The notes under the pieces: generated by a model | What the model was told of the DNA's origin: nothing | What the model saw: only the letters and a program-made list of their open reading frames with translations | The model's database searches: none | Program-made: the position numbers and the translations under genes | NCBI GenBank assembly: GCA_025174535.1 | Contig: JALBUN010000013.1 | Span: forward strand, 186,001-250,000 | Source: Cantharellus purpuraceus | Lineage: Eukaryota; Basidiomycota; Agaricomycetes; Cantharellales; Hydnaceae | Reading direction: 5' to 3' | Length of the DNA stretch: 64,000 nt | Part shown: piece by piece, positions 22,924-34,746 of the stretch | Position numbering within the stretch: the first letter of the stretch is position 1 | Layout: each line of letters opens with the position of its first letter

Positions 22924-24355
22924 ATGTTACCCCCAGACTATATGATGTCTACTACCCCATACACACCCTACGACCACTCCACCACCCCGCCTGTATCAGA
23001 AACTATCGAGTCGCACGCGACCAAGTTGAACTCCATACATTCCCCCGAGATAGATGACACCCCGTCCTCTGATGTGTACCGCGTACCTCAATGCACGGAC
23101 CCATCGAGTGCAAACGGCATATCACGTGTGTTTCGCGGACACAGTGATCCGTTCCAGGACACCCTCGCGTATGTTGAATCCCCCGCTAGCAGCTCCATCG
23201 CCGGCAAGCCGATTCACAACTTCTTCAGGATGCAGGATACGTCCTCCCCAACAGCCCGCCAGCTCTCATCGCCTGAAATACGGACGTTTGCCGGTCCTCA
23301 GAGCTTCAACTCCGCCGCTTCGTTCAACCGCCTTGAGATGGGTTCCATTGGCTTTGGCATGGGCCACGACACCCACATGAGCATGCATGCCGCAGTCCCT
23401 CAGTACAATCCCTACTCCATTCACAACAACAATAATGGGTTTCCAAACGCAACCATCGCGTCCAGCTTCGAGCGGACTCTCCCAAGCATGATGCCCAACC
23501 AGGACATTCTTGCACATATCCCGACAAGTTTTCAAACAAGTTTTCAAACGCCTGCACCAGTGCACTATGACACACAATCGTATGTGCCTTTCACGCCGGC
23601 CATCATCTCCATGGCCCCTTCGGACATCCAGCGAAGCGGCCCAGTAACTTCCACGATACATAATACGTTTGCCTCTGACTTCGCTGTCGACGATGGAACC
23701 AACCAGAACAACACCACCCAGGACCCCTTCCCGCAAGTTCACGCTACCGCATCCTCTACCATCAGTAACACGGATGGAAACATGGAGCACTATAGGCATG
23801 CAGTCATCCAGCCTGGCTACGGCAAGAGCGTAGGGAAGGATGGCGTGTTTCATTTCTTGAAATCTCACGACGCGAAGGGCAGGACATGTGCGTGGTGAGT
23901 GGTTCTATTAGGTGCATGTCTATCCCTATTTGGTAGTTTATCCGCTTGTCGGTGCGCTTGGAGCGGGTGATTGTACCTTTTCATGATTATGTCTACCTTT
24001 CGAAACAATGTTGGTGCTTTGATCGGCGTCGACCTCATGGGCGGAGTATTTACTTACATTTCGTCTCTTTCGAGTTCATTTATGACATGCCAATATCTTC
24101 ATTCCTAACCGCCTCTTCCGCAGCGGGAAGACTATTCCTCGCACATGGAACTTCAATAGGCACGTCATTGAATCCAGCGCCTGTTCAAATTCAAACTGGT
24201 GAGTCATGGTACAAATCTGATTCATGCTCATTCCCAGCATCACCGTTCGGAAACCGATGCTAATTGCACTATTCAGTCGCAGGAATATAGGCCGCAAGGG
24301 AAACGTCAACCCCGGCTTGTGTCGCCACTGCCTGAAATTGATTGAGGAGTGCTAG
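22924..24355 (+). CDS. F5: zinc-finger-family protein, 3 exons, 374 aa
   Basis: Exons 22924-23894, 24124-24198 and 24277-24355 join in phase 2 at both junctions, giving 1125 nt with no internal stop. The start MLPPDYMMSTT is chosen because mirror copy F4 begins MFSPDYTMST. The N-terminal 300 residues are rich in Ser, Thr, Pro, Asn and Gln, as in many regulators' activation or disordered regions. The C-terminal zinc region keeps CACGKTIPRTWNFNRHVI, then CSNSNCRRNIGRKG and LCRHCLK. The first CxxC finger of F1-F3 is degenerate here (GKDGVFHFLKSHD), so this copy may bind zinc differently. Function unknown. Intron 1 is 229 bp, longer than usual for this window. Confidence 0.75.
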
Positions 24356-24995
24356 AGTTGGTCGTGCACAATAAGAGGATATGGGCTCAGGTCTGCTAGT
24401 CACGAAGTTAATGTCCAATTTACATATGCAGCGGCTCCAAACGATGATAAATCGGTTGACACCTGTTGCATTAGTGATTCACTTGGATCGCCTCTGCTTG
24501 ACGGACAGTTGATTCGGAAGAATTTCTCAACTAGGGGCAAGAACAATGTCTTCAGTACCAATTTCTTGTCATGGACGCATTTGGCTCATTCTTAGAGGTG
24601 TGAAGCGTGACACCATACCGTCCTACGCGTCGTGTATCCTCTAGCGTGTGCAAGCGCGCTGGATTGATAGACCCACGTTTTATACTACAAAAGCTTTTTT
24701 TTTTATATTGATGAATCATAAACGCACTGGGATTATGAGGGTTATGTGGACGGATGGGAGAATTCTACCCAGCAGCGCCTGTACCTGTTAAACACGCTCA
24801 ATAAAACTCGCCCCGCTATCTTCCGATTTTTGGAGTCCTTTCGCACAATTAGTGGCCGAAAGTGTTGCCGCAGGGATTATACGATACCGCAAAACAGCAT
24901 AAACTGTAAATAGGGTGAGACAACATATGCATGTCAAAGAAACACGCGCATACACGAGTGAGATCGCATGCCTACTGTGAACACCTTTCGCAATC

Positions 24996-27292
24996 TTACA
25001 TGTGCCGCGGGTGTGAGACAGGTACACCACCGGGAGGCTCAGCGGGCCAGGCATGGGAATGACTTCCATTCAGCGGCTGGCCATAAGACTGTAAAGTGTG
25101 AAGGATTAGAACCATGTTGCCAAAGCAAACGACATGGAAAGATGGAAGGTGAGATAGCTTGGATATTCATCCTTTCAAAAGGAACAGCATGGGAAAATGG
25201 ATGTATACTCACACCACCCTCTGGAGGCCGGGAGCCATACACCCCACCTTCACCATCTGCATTCATATCCGCATTTTCATCGGCATCATCCTCTCCGCCA
25301 CCCTGTGCATATGCGTACGCTGCCTGCTGTGGTGGAGGATGGGCACTTGCTGCCTGATTATAGTCTCCATATGGAGGATAAGGTGCGCAGAATTGTCCCG
25401 GCCCTCCACCCGCATAGTAGAACCCTAAGCGCTCGTTGTTCTCTATACCGTACGCAGCAGTGGCTGGCTTCGTGGCCGGAACCGCAACACCCGTTCCATC
25501 TGCCTCCTCGATCCTAAGGTCATTGGTCTGACTCTGGCCATTTGTGTGATGCGAGTGATGACGCTTTCCTTTGACACCCTCAGTTGAAAAGGTTGACATC
25601 TGCGAGTGCGACTGCGTCGATGTTTGCGGGCCGGCACTCAAATCGGAAATGGCACCTTCAGTCCGTTTGCTACTCGTTGCGTTTTGATCACCTTGGTTAT
25701 TCTTTTTTTTGCGTCCTGGACCACGACGCCGGAGACTTGCGTCAAATGCGCATGCCTGATTACGTAGTGCACAATGTCCACACGTTGGACGACGGCCATC
25801 GCATTTGAGCTTTCGGCCTGATGGAAAGGAGGGATGTGAGCTATTGACAAAAGAAGGTTGGGTTGGCAACTAGTGAGCGTTGGCATAAGGAAATATATAC
25901 AGATGGACTGTGATGATTACATGGAGACAAGAAATGACACACACCTCGACAGAAGTGACAAGCGAGATGATGGCCACGACGACCTGTCCTCCCCACACCC
26001 TTGGCCGCTGATGCTGCTTTCTTTTTCGGGGAAGTTACATGAACGCTCGAGCCTGAGTTTTCTGACTGGTTTCGGTCATCATCATCATCAGACACGACTT
26101 TATACACGGCTGGGCCGTACGCTGAGACAGGCATGGTGGGCGCGGTCGGAGGGTATGGGTTGCCCTGTGGCGCAATCGCGTCAAGGGGATGTGCAGGCAG
26201 TGCTGAGGATGGATATGGTGTATTAAAAGATGATGAAGCCGAATTGGGCTCATTCCCAGTCCTGACAGTCGTTGCGAAGCTAGTGGTGTACATGGTCTGC
26301 GCCTCATCTGAGTGCAGTGCCGGATATGACCGTACGTCAGGCGCACTTGATACTTCAGCAGGTGGAGGAGGTGCTCCATAAGGGTACGGGAAAGATCCTG
26401 CTTGCGGGGGATAGCTCGGATAGTAAGCAGGGTGATGCGGCGGAAATGGGCCAGCAGGGGCATGACCACTTTGGCCTACACCATGTATCTGGTGAGAGGG
26501 CTCTTGTGGTGAATGTTCTATCCGTTGGACTTCTTGGGATTGTCCCAGCGGAGGTGGTTGAGGAAGTGATTGATGGCTGACGGCTCCGGCTTCTCCCTCT
26601 CCCTCTCCCTCTATTTCCTCGTCTTCTTCGTCCTTTCGTTCCTTCCCCTCAGTCACAGCCCCCTCTTTTGCTCCAACCCCGGTAGTTGTCCCTTCAGTTG
26701 GTGGTAATTCAATACGTGAAGGGTTGAAGGCGACCACTCCTCTCCCCCTGCCTCGAGCAGCCTTTCGACCCCGAGTATTAAAAGGTTCAGATGTGAGCTG
26801 ACCCTGAGTCTCCTGAGGCGTTTTGCGCAAACTACCCCTCGTCAGTCCTGAAGCAGCGCCTCGAGCACGCCTTGGTCTGCCGCGTCCACGCCCGCGAGTG
26901 GATGTCGGTGGCGCTGGTTTGGCGATATCAGCTTCATGGTTTGAGAGCTGGTCTCCGTCGCCCTCGCCCCGTTCATCACTAGCGCCCTGTTGCTGCTGTT
27001 CCTCGGTGTTGGCTTTTCCGAGCTCTTCTTTCTCGCCCTTTGCGTCCTTGTCATGCGTTGCATCCACCCTGCCATCGTCGGCTTCCCCATCGGCATCTGC
27101 CTCTCCTATGGGAAGCGTCTTGAGCAATTTCGAAGATCCTTCCTCTGTCATTGGCAGCATAGGTGGAGCATCTTTATCGTCTGTCTTCTGACGGGTCTGC
27201 ATCTGCTCTTCAGAGTTTTCAACGTCTGCAGACGACTGTTTTGGGCGTTTGCCACGTCCACCACCCCCACCTGTCTTGCGTTTGGGAGGCAT
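24996..27292 (-). CDS. Zn(II)2Cys6 fungal transcription factor with AT-hook-like segment, 3 exons, 681 aa
   Basis: Minus strand: exon 1 27292-25945, exon 2 25817-25213, exon 3 25088-24996. Phases 1 and 0 give 2046 nt without a stop. The start MPPKRKTGGG is preferred over an in-frame ATG at 27418 because the low-complexity basic N-terminus begins there. Residues about 165-185 are an AT-hook-like GRGRGRPRR segment. A long Gly/Pro/Tyr-rich region follows. The zinc cluster at about residues 446-472 has the canonical Zn2Cys6 spacing (C-x2-C-x6-C-x6-C-x2-C-x6-C) and is split by intron 1 just after CHFCRG. A basic linker (RRRGPGRKKK) follows. Introns are 127 and 124 bp, long for this region. The gene sits at the centre of the inverted duplication, and fragments of it lie beside both cyclin copies. 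Target genes are unknown. Confidence 0.85.
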
Positions 27293-27949
27293 AGAATAAA
27301 GAACAATGTAATATTTGTTTTGTCGTAGTGTGTAGTTGTCCTTTGTAGCTGAGTGTGTTGTGGAGGTGGTATGGACCACACGAGGACTTGTGACTTGTCG
27401 CTGTTTGATATCTGTCACATGACGACGGGGCTACCGCTGCTCCCCCTTTGGACGCCATGGACAACTACGAGGATAGAGAGAACAAGGCTAACAAGGTTTG
27501 CATCCGTTCCGTGTCGGTATCAAATAAATATCTTTGTTACAGACGGGAGCAACTCTCAGCAGCGCGGAGGCATATTCGAACATGTCCGTCCATGAAGGCC
27601 GCACAATCATATACTCAGAATGCATACCAATATTCTAAGCAATTTTGGGACAATTTTGCAGTCAACTTGAGTATTCTCGAACATGTGTCTAAATCGTTAG
27701 AGTATACATGACGCGTATGTGACGAAGGTTTTTACTATGAACCGACTCGCCCTCAATGTGGACGCGTATGGATCCACGCTTCGGCGGGGTATACAAAAGT
27801 TTTCCTGGCGCCTGCTGGAGTTCACGTCCTTATCCGTGAACTCCAGGTATGCATATTGTGGTGGTTTATATCTCTAGTAACTAATACACATCTTTATCTG
27901 TGAACTTCAGCTGTAGACTCAAGGTCCAGCTCACCGCCTGAACCTACAG

Positions 27950-30310
27950 GTTGTTAGAATGACGGTATGGTGTCACGCTTCACACGTCTATGAATGCATG
28001 ACAGAAAACTAGTATTGAAGACATTGTCCTTATTCTTAGTTGACAAATTGTTCCCCAAATCACCCATCTGCCAAGCAGAAGTGATGCAGGTGAGATCACC
28101 AATTCAACAGTCGGTTTGGAGCCACCTCACACGTACAGCAGTAATTAGATATTTGCTTCGCGACTAGTAGATCTAAGCCAATCTCCTCTCATTATGTACG
28201 ATCACCGCTAGCCCCCTCCTCATTATCTATCGCCTTCAGACAGTGCCTACACAACCCTGGCGGCATGTCTTCCTATGACTTCATAGTGCAGTTAGCATCG
28301 GTTTTTGAAAAGCAGGTGATGCTGGAAATGAGCAAGAATCAGTTTCAGCACGGCTCACCATTTGGAAGGGCATGGAGCCGGTTTGCCCCACGAAGGTCCA
28401 TTTGCCAGTAATGATCTTCCTGCTTGGGGGAGAGACGTTTAGGAATGGCAAGATTAGCATGCGATACAAATCAAAAGAGAAAAAACTTCTAGATGTAATA
28501 AATACTCTGCCCAAGAAGTCGATGCGATCAAAGCTCCAACATCGAGGGCTAGAGATAATCACGAACAGGCAAAATTACGCGCTCCAAGTGCATCGACCAG
28601 CGTATAAAAGGAAAAATAGGATAGACCATGTATTGAGAATAACCTACCACTCACATGCCCAGCTCTTCACGTCGATATGTTTGAAGGAATCGGATACGCT
28701 TTCAAGTTCCTTTCCTACGCTCTTGCTATAATCAGGCGGGATGAATGAATGCCAGCAGTGCTCTATGTTTCCATCCCCGGTGTTACTGGTGGGGGAGGAC
28801 CAGCCCAGACCAGGGTCCGCAATACTGCAAATTCCCTGTAGTCCGAGGCTGTTGCAATTCTGGAAGTGGCCAAACCCGTACATGAAGACGTGTACGGTGG
28901 AGTGAACTTGAGCGAGAGGGTTCTGGGTGATGATGTGCTGGTTGTGTACGTCGCTGACACCGAAGTCATAGGCAAAAATATGAGTCGTGGAAGTCACTGG
29001 GCCGCTTCCCTGGATGTCCGAAGGGGCCATGAAGATGTTGGCCGGCGTGAGAAGCACATAGGATTGTGTATTGTATTCCAATGGTGCAGACGTTTGGAAA
29101 CTTGTCGGAATACGTGCGAGAGTGTCCTGGTTGGGCATCAGGTTTGGGAGAGTCTGCTCGGAGTTGGACGTGACGGTCGCGTTCGGCAATACATCATTGT
29201 TGCTGTGAATGGGTTGGGGGTTGTACTGAGAGGTTGCGGTGTGCATCCCAACGTTGGTTTCGTGGCCCATGCCAACGTTCAAGGCACACCTGGAATCCGT
29301 CGCAACGCTATTGGACCAAGAGGCGGAGTTGAATCCCCCAGGACAGGCATCCACGTCGTACAATGATATGGCAGGCAAGGAGGGATGACAGGTTGTGAGA
29401 TGGGAGGTACTTTGCGTTGTGAAGAGATTGTGACCAGGGGCTCCGGGATTGACAGCGATGGAGCTGCTGGAAGGGGGTTCAACATGCGCGAGGCTGTCCT
29501 GGAACGCATCATTGTCTCTGGGGGACATACGTCGTATACCGTGTGCACTCGATGGGTTTGTGTATTGAAACGCATGATGCATGGTGATGTGCATTTCAGG
29601 GAATTGTGTGCAATTACACAGCGTTGTCGCGTGCGATGCAATAGTTTCTTGTGCAGACAGGGTGGTGGAGGAGTCGCAGGATGTGAATGAGACAGTAGAC
29701 ATCGTGTAGTCTGGGGAAAACATTTATTGTTTGGGATTGGATGTGACGAAGGAAGTGATGAGAGCCTTATAACCTAAGAGTCCAGCTTTTATGGCCGTGA
29801 GGGTCAATCGGTGCAGATGCATGTGCCTTTGGAAGGTTTCATGGGGGAGGACATGGCGGCGACTGGTTCGAAGGCTTCCTGGAGTAGGATTCTACCTGGA
29901 TGCGACTATTTTGAAGACTCCATGGGTCAGGATCCGACCTGGAGAAGACTTAACTCCACCCCTGTTACGGTGAGATCATGTATACTCGACTTCAAGGAGG
30001 TTATAAACCGACAGTGAGGCAAGGCTGTCAAATCACGTACACGGAGTGATTGAATGCACAACTGTAGAGGCGACAATGGGTGTAGATTCCTGGAGGCCGG
30101 GGAGCACCGGCTTGAGGGATAATCGATAAGTACGGACCATGTTTGGAGATGCTCCCTACCTCTCATGGTGAGAAATCGCGGTGGCAGTTGTCTAGCGGAG
30201 CCTCGGAGCTACATTATCTACGCGGAGCTATATACACTCCGAGCTCCAAGTGATTGAAGGCATTGGGAGATGATTCTTTCAGGGATCAATCAAATGTTTT
30301 GACCAATAAC
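27950..30310. repeat. Inner right arm of the inverted duplication
   Basis: Mirror of 22150-24640 (F5 side). It holds F4 on the minus strand with its 5' and 3' flanks. The match is imperfect, with several indels, so this is an old duplication and not an assembly echo. Confidence 0.75.
28231..29723 (-). pseudogene. F4: zinc-finger-family gene, 3' end decayed, mirror copy of F5
   Basis: Minus strand. The main exon 29723-28648 is a clean open frame of about 358 codons that aligns with F5 along its length (MFSPDYTMST start; ETIASHATTL; an NTGDGNIEH segment near the end). It ends with CEW at a GTAGGT donor, at the same place as F5. The middle exon (about 28425-28360) is 11 nt shorter than in F5 and so shifts the frame. 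The last exon (about 28287-28231) is shortened and lacks most zinc ligands. The main exon alone would give a protein without the zinc region. Whether it is expressed is unknown. Confidence 0.65.
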
Positions 30311-31047
30311 TCCAATCTCGTGCTTCTCTTACAGATCTACGCTCTGAGGAGGATAATGGTCGTCCCCTGGAGCGGAGGCTACCTCCGGAGTCACAACTCC
30401 ACATGCACCCCATCCTTTTGATTGGGGTAACGTTAGGAATAAAACACAAGGAGTAACATTAGAAGTAACGCTCCCATATACATTCGTGGTATTTTGGCTG
30501 CCTCGTTGAAGCTGTTTCAATACCTAGTCCTAAACTAAGCCATCAATGCCTTTGGATAGCAATAACCAGTACATTGCGAGTCTCGCACACAGTCACCCGC
30601 AAAACATTTTCGTCCTCACTGGTCGCCGGTCTATTAATACCTTTAGGTCTACTACCTCTTTCTCGAGGACCAGAACTAATTCTAGTTCTGCTCCTGGTCT
30701 TAATGATGGTGACCTGCGTTTATCAGACCGCAGGCCGCATAACTTGGAACAAATTGGCATGGCGGAGGGGAATTGTAGACTGTAAGTTGTAGTTATTGAT
30801 TTTTCTATACATATCTTTTTTTTTTTCCTTCTCTCCGGCTGGTCAATGCGTTTGAAGCAGGTGACTGTGCAACAGTCCTCGCCTTCAAATGATGTTTGAT
30901 GGTATGATCGGAACCCTCTTACGGGTAGAATGCTTGCTTTTTCATTCATTTCCTGTACCACATGCTGAGAATGATGTCTCTCCACCAGCGGGAAATACCC
31001 GTCTGCCCTAAAAAATTCTAAACAACCTCACCAGTCCACCAGCTACC
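30311..31047. other. Spacer between the F4 upstream region and the cyclin gene
   Basis: It contains only short frames, for example 79 codons at 30546-30785 that I cannot assign. A pyrimidine run (T-rich, near 30818) lies upstream of the cyclin. The left arm has about 1.2 kb here instead, with F7 and a minisatellite, so the arms differ most at this point. Confidence 0.45.
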
Positions 31048-32025
31048 ATGCCGTCGTCATCGTACGTCCCTTCGCCGTTTCTTGCCGTTTCTTGGGTCCT
31101 CATTAATTGTCTTTAGCCCTCATCTCTGCCTTATGACTGCAGAGAAACTGCCGCTTTATGTCAGCGCTTCATAAAGGCCCTTTTTTCTTGTATGAGTCAC
31201 CCACCGTACATGACCGAATCCCCGTCCACCACGATGCCCAGTCTTGCAGAATTCGTAGCCCACACGCTTGACAGAACCCGTCTCCACCCCTCTGTCACAT
31301 TCACCGCCCTATTTCTCCTCTCTCGTCTCAAGTCCCTCTTTCCCGCCGCACGCGGCCCCTCTGGTCATCGTCTATTCATATCCGCGTTTATGATCGCGAG
31401 CAAGGTCATGTGCGATGATACGTATTCAAACAAGAGCTGGACTGCAGTATGTCAAGGCATGTTTTCCCTTCGCGAGATCAATCAGATGGAGAGAGAAATG
31501 TGCGGCTACCTAGGATGGCGACTCACCGTCGATTCCAAGGAACTGGAAGAATTCGAGGCCAAGCTCCGTAAGGATTATGCTGCCAGTGGACCATGTCCCG
31601 CCTTTGTCCACCCGCCACTACCTGCCTCCTCCGCTTCTTCAGCCTCCTTGACGGCGCTACCAACCACTCAGACCCACATCGTTATACCCACATCGTTAGA
31701 CGTCCAACCGGCCACACTGCAATTGGGGTCGCACAAATCAGATTCCGCGTCGTCCACAGTGGGTCGGACACTGCAGTCGGACGACGACAAGGCAGACAAG
31801 GCGACATCGGTGTCGACATATATGCACAACGACATGACCGCTGAGACGAGTGGTCCAACACGTACCAACTCTGCGCCATTGATGAGCTCTGCATGGCCAC
31901 CGCCAAAGTCAGCAAGGGCCGCTATCCATCATATGCACGTCCACAACGGACAATGGGGTGACGATGAATCAACGTCTGCGGGCCGACGCTCGAGTCGGAA
32001 ACGACATCTCTCCGTTTATTACTAG
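31048..32025 (+). CDS. Pho85-type (PCL/PHO80-like) cyclin, 2 exons, 298 aa
   Basis: Exon 1 is 14 nt (31048-31061), intron 31062-31142 (GTACGT donor, CTGCAG acceptor), exon 2 31143-32025; total 897 nt. The cyclin box covers about residues 10-155: ALCQRFIKALF, HPSVTFTALFLLSRLK, SGHRLFISAFMIASKV, NKSW, INQMEREMCGYLGWRL. This order is typical of fungal Pho85 cyclins, which activate a cyclin-dependent kinase in nutrient or cell-cycle control. The C-terminal 140 residues are Ser/Thr-rich (TRTNSAPLMSS). Odd: the last 20 or so codons (from about 31965) are the reverse complement of Zn2Cys6 regulator exon sequence, so the C-terminus was acquired from a neighbouring antisense fragment. A broken paralogue lies at 19990-20882. 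Kinase partner not determinable. Confidence 0.85.
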
Positions 32026-32240
32026 TTGCGTTCCGACCACGTCGAGTGTTCTTTTCCTTGAATCCTGGATTGTGCCGCCGGACATTCGTTTCGTATGCCC
32101 ATGCCTGATTATCTATAATGTCCATACATTGGACGACGGCGCGCAATCATATTCGAGTTTATAGCCTGGATGAAAAGGAAAGCTGTGAGCTATTGAAACG
32201 ACAAGAACATTGTGTTGATAACTGGTGAAAAATCCTGAAC
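32026..32240 (-). pseudogene. Fragment of a Zn(II)2Cys6 regulator gene
   Basis: Minus strand. It matches exon 2 and the end of intron 1 of the regulator at 24996-27292, including the conserved TGAGCTATTG intron end. It begins antisense within the cyclin's last codons and runs tail to tail with it. Indels break the frame. Same arrangement as 19760-20000. Confidence 0.7.
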
Positions 32241-33311
32241 GTTTACACTCAGAAAAATGTGAATGGACCGAGGTAATTGAAAGAAGACACAGACGATAGC
32301 CAAAGACATGGAGTCGACGAAAATGACAAGCACCGACCTCATAACCACGCCTTGTCTCTTGTCAGTGCTTCTTTACAGCGCATAATGTAAAAGCTCGCGT
32401 CAATGTCTGGCGTCAGGGTCCAGAGGCTTCGGAGAGCTTCCAGCACTTCCCCTGGCTCAATTTCTCCAAGTCGTTCGGACGGACCCGGTGCTACTCGGAT
32501 CGGCTAAGGCCGACTATTCGGGGAAGTCCTAACCTTAGTTAAATAATTCTCCAAATGTTTTGGTGATATTTTCTGTGGATAGCTTCAAGTTCAAATTCCA
32601 CAATGTTTTTCGGCTCGGACCGACAGCAATACTACCCGCATTCCGGGCCGACAACCCGTCTGAGTCCAGGCCGCAGCGCTCCTAAAAGACGCTCCATTCT
32701 ATCAGTGCTCCAGGTTACTCCAGGCTGCTCCAAGATGTTAGCGCTTCAGGTTGCTCCAGGATGTTTTGTGCTCCAGTTTGCTCCAGAGCACCATACGATG
32801 AGGAAGCATGCACTCTCCGACGTAGAACTTGCTGCCCCAAGCTCCGGATCTGTCTTGGATCCTGGCCCTGGAGCCAGGACGCTGTGCTCCACAGCACCCA
32901 GATGATGATGCACACATGCTATGTATGTAGGCAGTTCCAGAAGAGCTGCATGGGCGGGACTAGTAGAAGTTCATTTCTTCTCTTTTTGGGGTGATCTCTC
33001 TGTGTACCTCATGCAATGTCTCTCTGATGGTTAATACGTCTTCAAGAGCTAATCGAGTTGTGTCTCGTCAAATATTTCCACTGTGTCTAATTGTTTTGTA
33101 ATCGCTTGTTTCGCATTTTAGATTCGATATTCGATATGACACTGATAATTCCATCCTTGTTCCGAGATATATCTCCATCAAAGAAATGCACCCGAGTCTT
33201 CTTGGTTCTGACCCTGCCGCGTGGGTATTTGCACTGACCGATGCACAATTCCGTATATATGCTTAACTGCCATGTTCCCATCGCGTCACTACATTCAACT
33301 TCCAACCCCCA
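32241..33311. other. Spacer with degenerate minisatellite
   Basis: Bases 32690-32800 carry GCTCCAGGTTACTCCAGGCT-like words, the inverted counterpart of the 19140-19500 array. The remainder shows no gene. Confidence 0.55.
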
Positions 33312-34746
33312 ATGTATCAACCCTCTGCTCTCGCATCTACACACGACAATCCCACCACGGCCCCATCTGTCACTGAGGTGACATCACCCCCCACAATGCT
33401 GTCTTCCCTCTGGGCCTCCCCTGCATCAACGCAGTTCGATCTTTCCTCCGATGCCCTCCACGTACCTGGGCACATGGTCCCAAGGAGCATATACAGTCCC
33501 ATCTGTCCACCATGCATGTCTTTTCCTCTATATCTACCCCTCGTTTCAGATGGCTCATTTTGCTGGTCTGGATTCCCTTTCTTCAGCAAACACGGCCCAT
33601 GAGTGGGGACAGGCGTCATTTGATGCCCAACATTCAAACCCCTGCCCCCCCTGGAAAGACTTCTATGACACCGCACCATATCAGACATCAGAATCACTGC
33701 ACGCTCTCTCACAGCCGTACGCGTCTCATCTCGTATGCAACGATGTGCTGCTCCAGGATAACCCCACACAAGTTTTCCCTCTCGCCAACGACTCAATCGA
33801 TTTCTCTCCCGACATCTCAAATCAAGTCCTCTGTACCAGGCAATGTAATGACCCTCTCATATCGCGTAACCCATTATCTCTACCAATGACAACGAGATCG
33901 ACCAACGTTTCTGGTCCCGAGAGGTCCGCCCTTACTACTGGGCCTATGTCCGTATCCTTCTCGAGCTCCGCGACTGCCTCTGGAGATAGATGCCCCGCTG
34001 GTCTCAGTGCTGATCGGGGAGTCATTCATAGTCCTATAAGGATAACCCCCCTGAGCCTCGCTGCTGTCTTCCGGCCTACGTCTTTCACGTCGTCTGGCGA
34101 TGCCGAAGCTGGTTTGCGAAGTGATACCAGACAGCGAAAGATGGAGCACCCACAGTGGATATGCACCCTGTGCTACGAGCATATTCAAAAGGCAGACCGT
34201 GTATCCCATTACTTGAGACATTATAACTTGAAGGAATGGGAGTGTACGTGGTGAGAAATATTTGGTTTTGTGGTCCATGCTGTTTCTCTCCTGTATCGCC
34301 CTTTGTTAAGCTGGCGGGTGCATTGGGAGTAGATGACTTGCCTTCTCCTGATCATTCCTAGACCTCGAATATGTTTCAGTGCTATGATCGGATTCTGTTC
34401 CATAGATAGACTGCTCCCTTGCCTTCACCATTCTCCTTTTTCTTTCGCTTTTCAAATTCATCTCGCTTATTTCATGTTGCATGCACTGATCATTCAATCC
34501 CCAATCATATCTCGATCAGCCAGAAGTCTTTCTATCGCCGCTCAGACATCATGAGGCATATCAGGGAATGCGTTCCGTGTTCTACGTGGTGAGCCGTGTC
34601 CTACCTCTCATTCGTACAACCTTTTGAAAACGCTGATGCTGATTGCAACCTGCAGCCGCAAGAAGATCGGCCGTAGTGGGAGTGGCACATCCTGTCGACA
34701 TTGCCTTGAGGGGAATGGCAAAAGAATAGTCATGAACACGAATTAG
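33312..34746 (+). CDS. F2: zinc-finger-family protein, 3 exons
   Basis: Exon 1 ends at 34250, exon 2 is 34520-34588 (69 nt) and exon 3 is 34656-34746. Both junctions are in phase 2. The C-terminus has CTLCYEHIQKADRVSHYLRH (C2H2), then CTCQKSFYRRSDIMRHIREC (C2HC-like), CSTCRKKIGRSG and SCRHCLEGN. The family's usual start (MYQPSALAS) is at 33312. However, the frame shifts by one between about 33430 and 33460 compared with mirror copy F6, so translation may begin at the in-frame ATG at 33451 (319 aa). Intron 1 is 269 bp and intron 2 is 67 bp. Best-preserved zinc region of the family. Nuclear DNA binding is inferred from the finger spacing only. Confidence 0.72.

Larger units (their letters stand above)
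22150..24640. repeat. Inner left arm of the inverted duplication
   Basis: It contains the F5 upstream region, F5 and its 3' flank. It mirrors 30310-27950, which contains the F4 upstream region, F4 and its 3' flank. Example of a match: GTGTGAAGCGTGACACCATA near 24600 and its reverse complement near 27970. Confidence 0.75.

Noticed and set aside
27293..27418. Upstream ATG of the zinc-cluster regulator (adds 42 residues)
   Set aside because: The extension has no basic/Gly-rich character and looks like 5' leader. The ATG at 27292 begins the regular protein. Not excluded.
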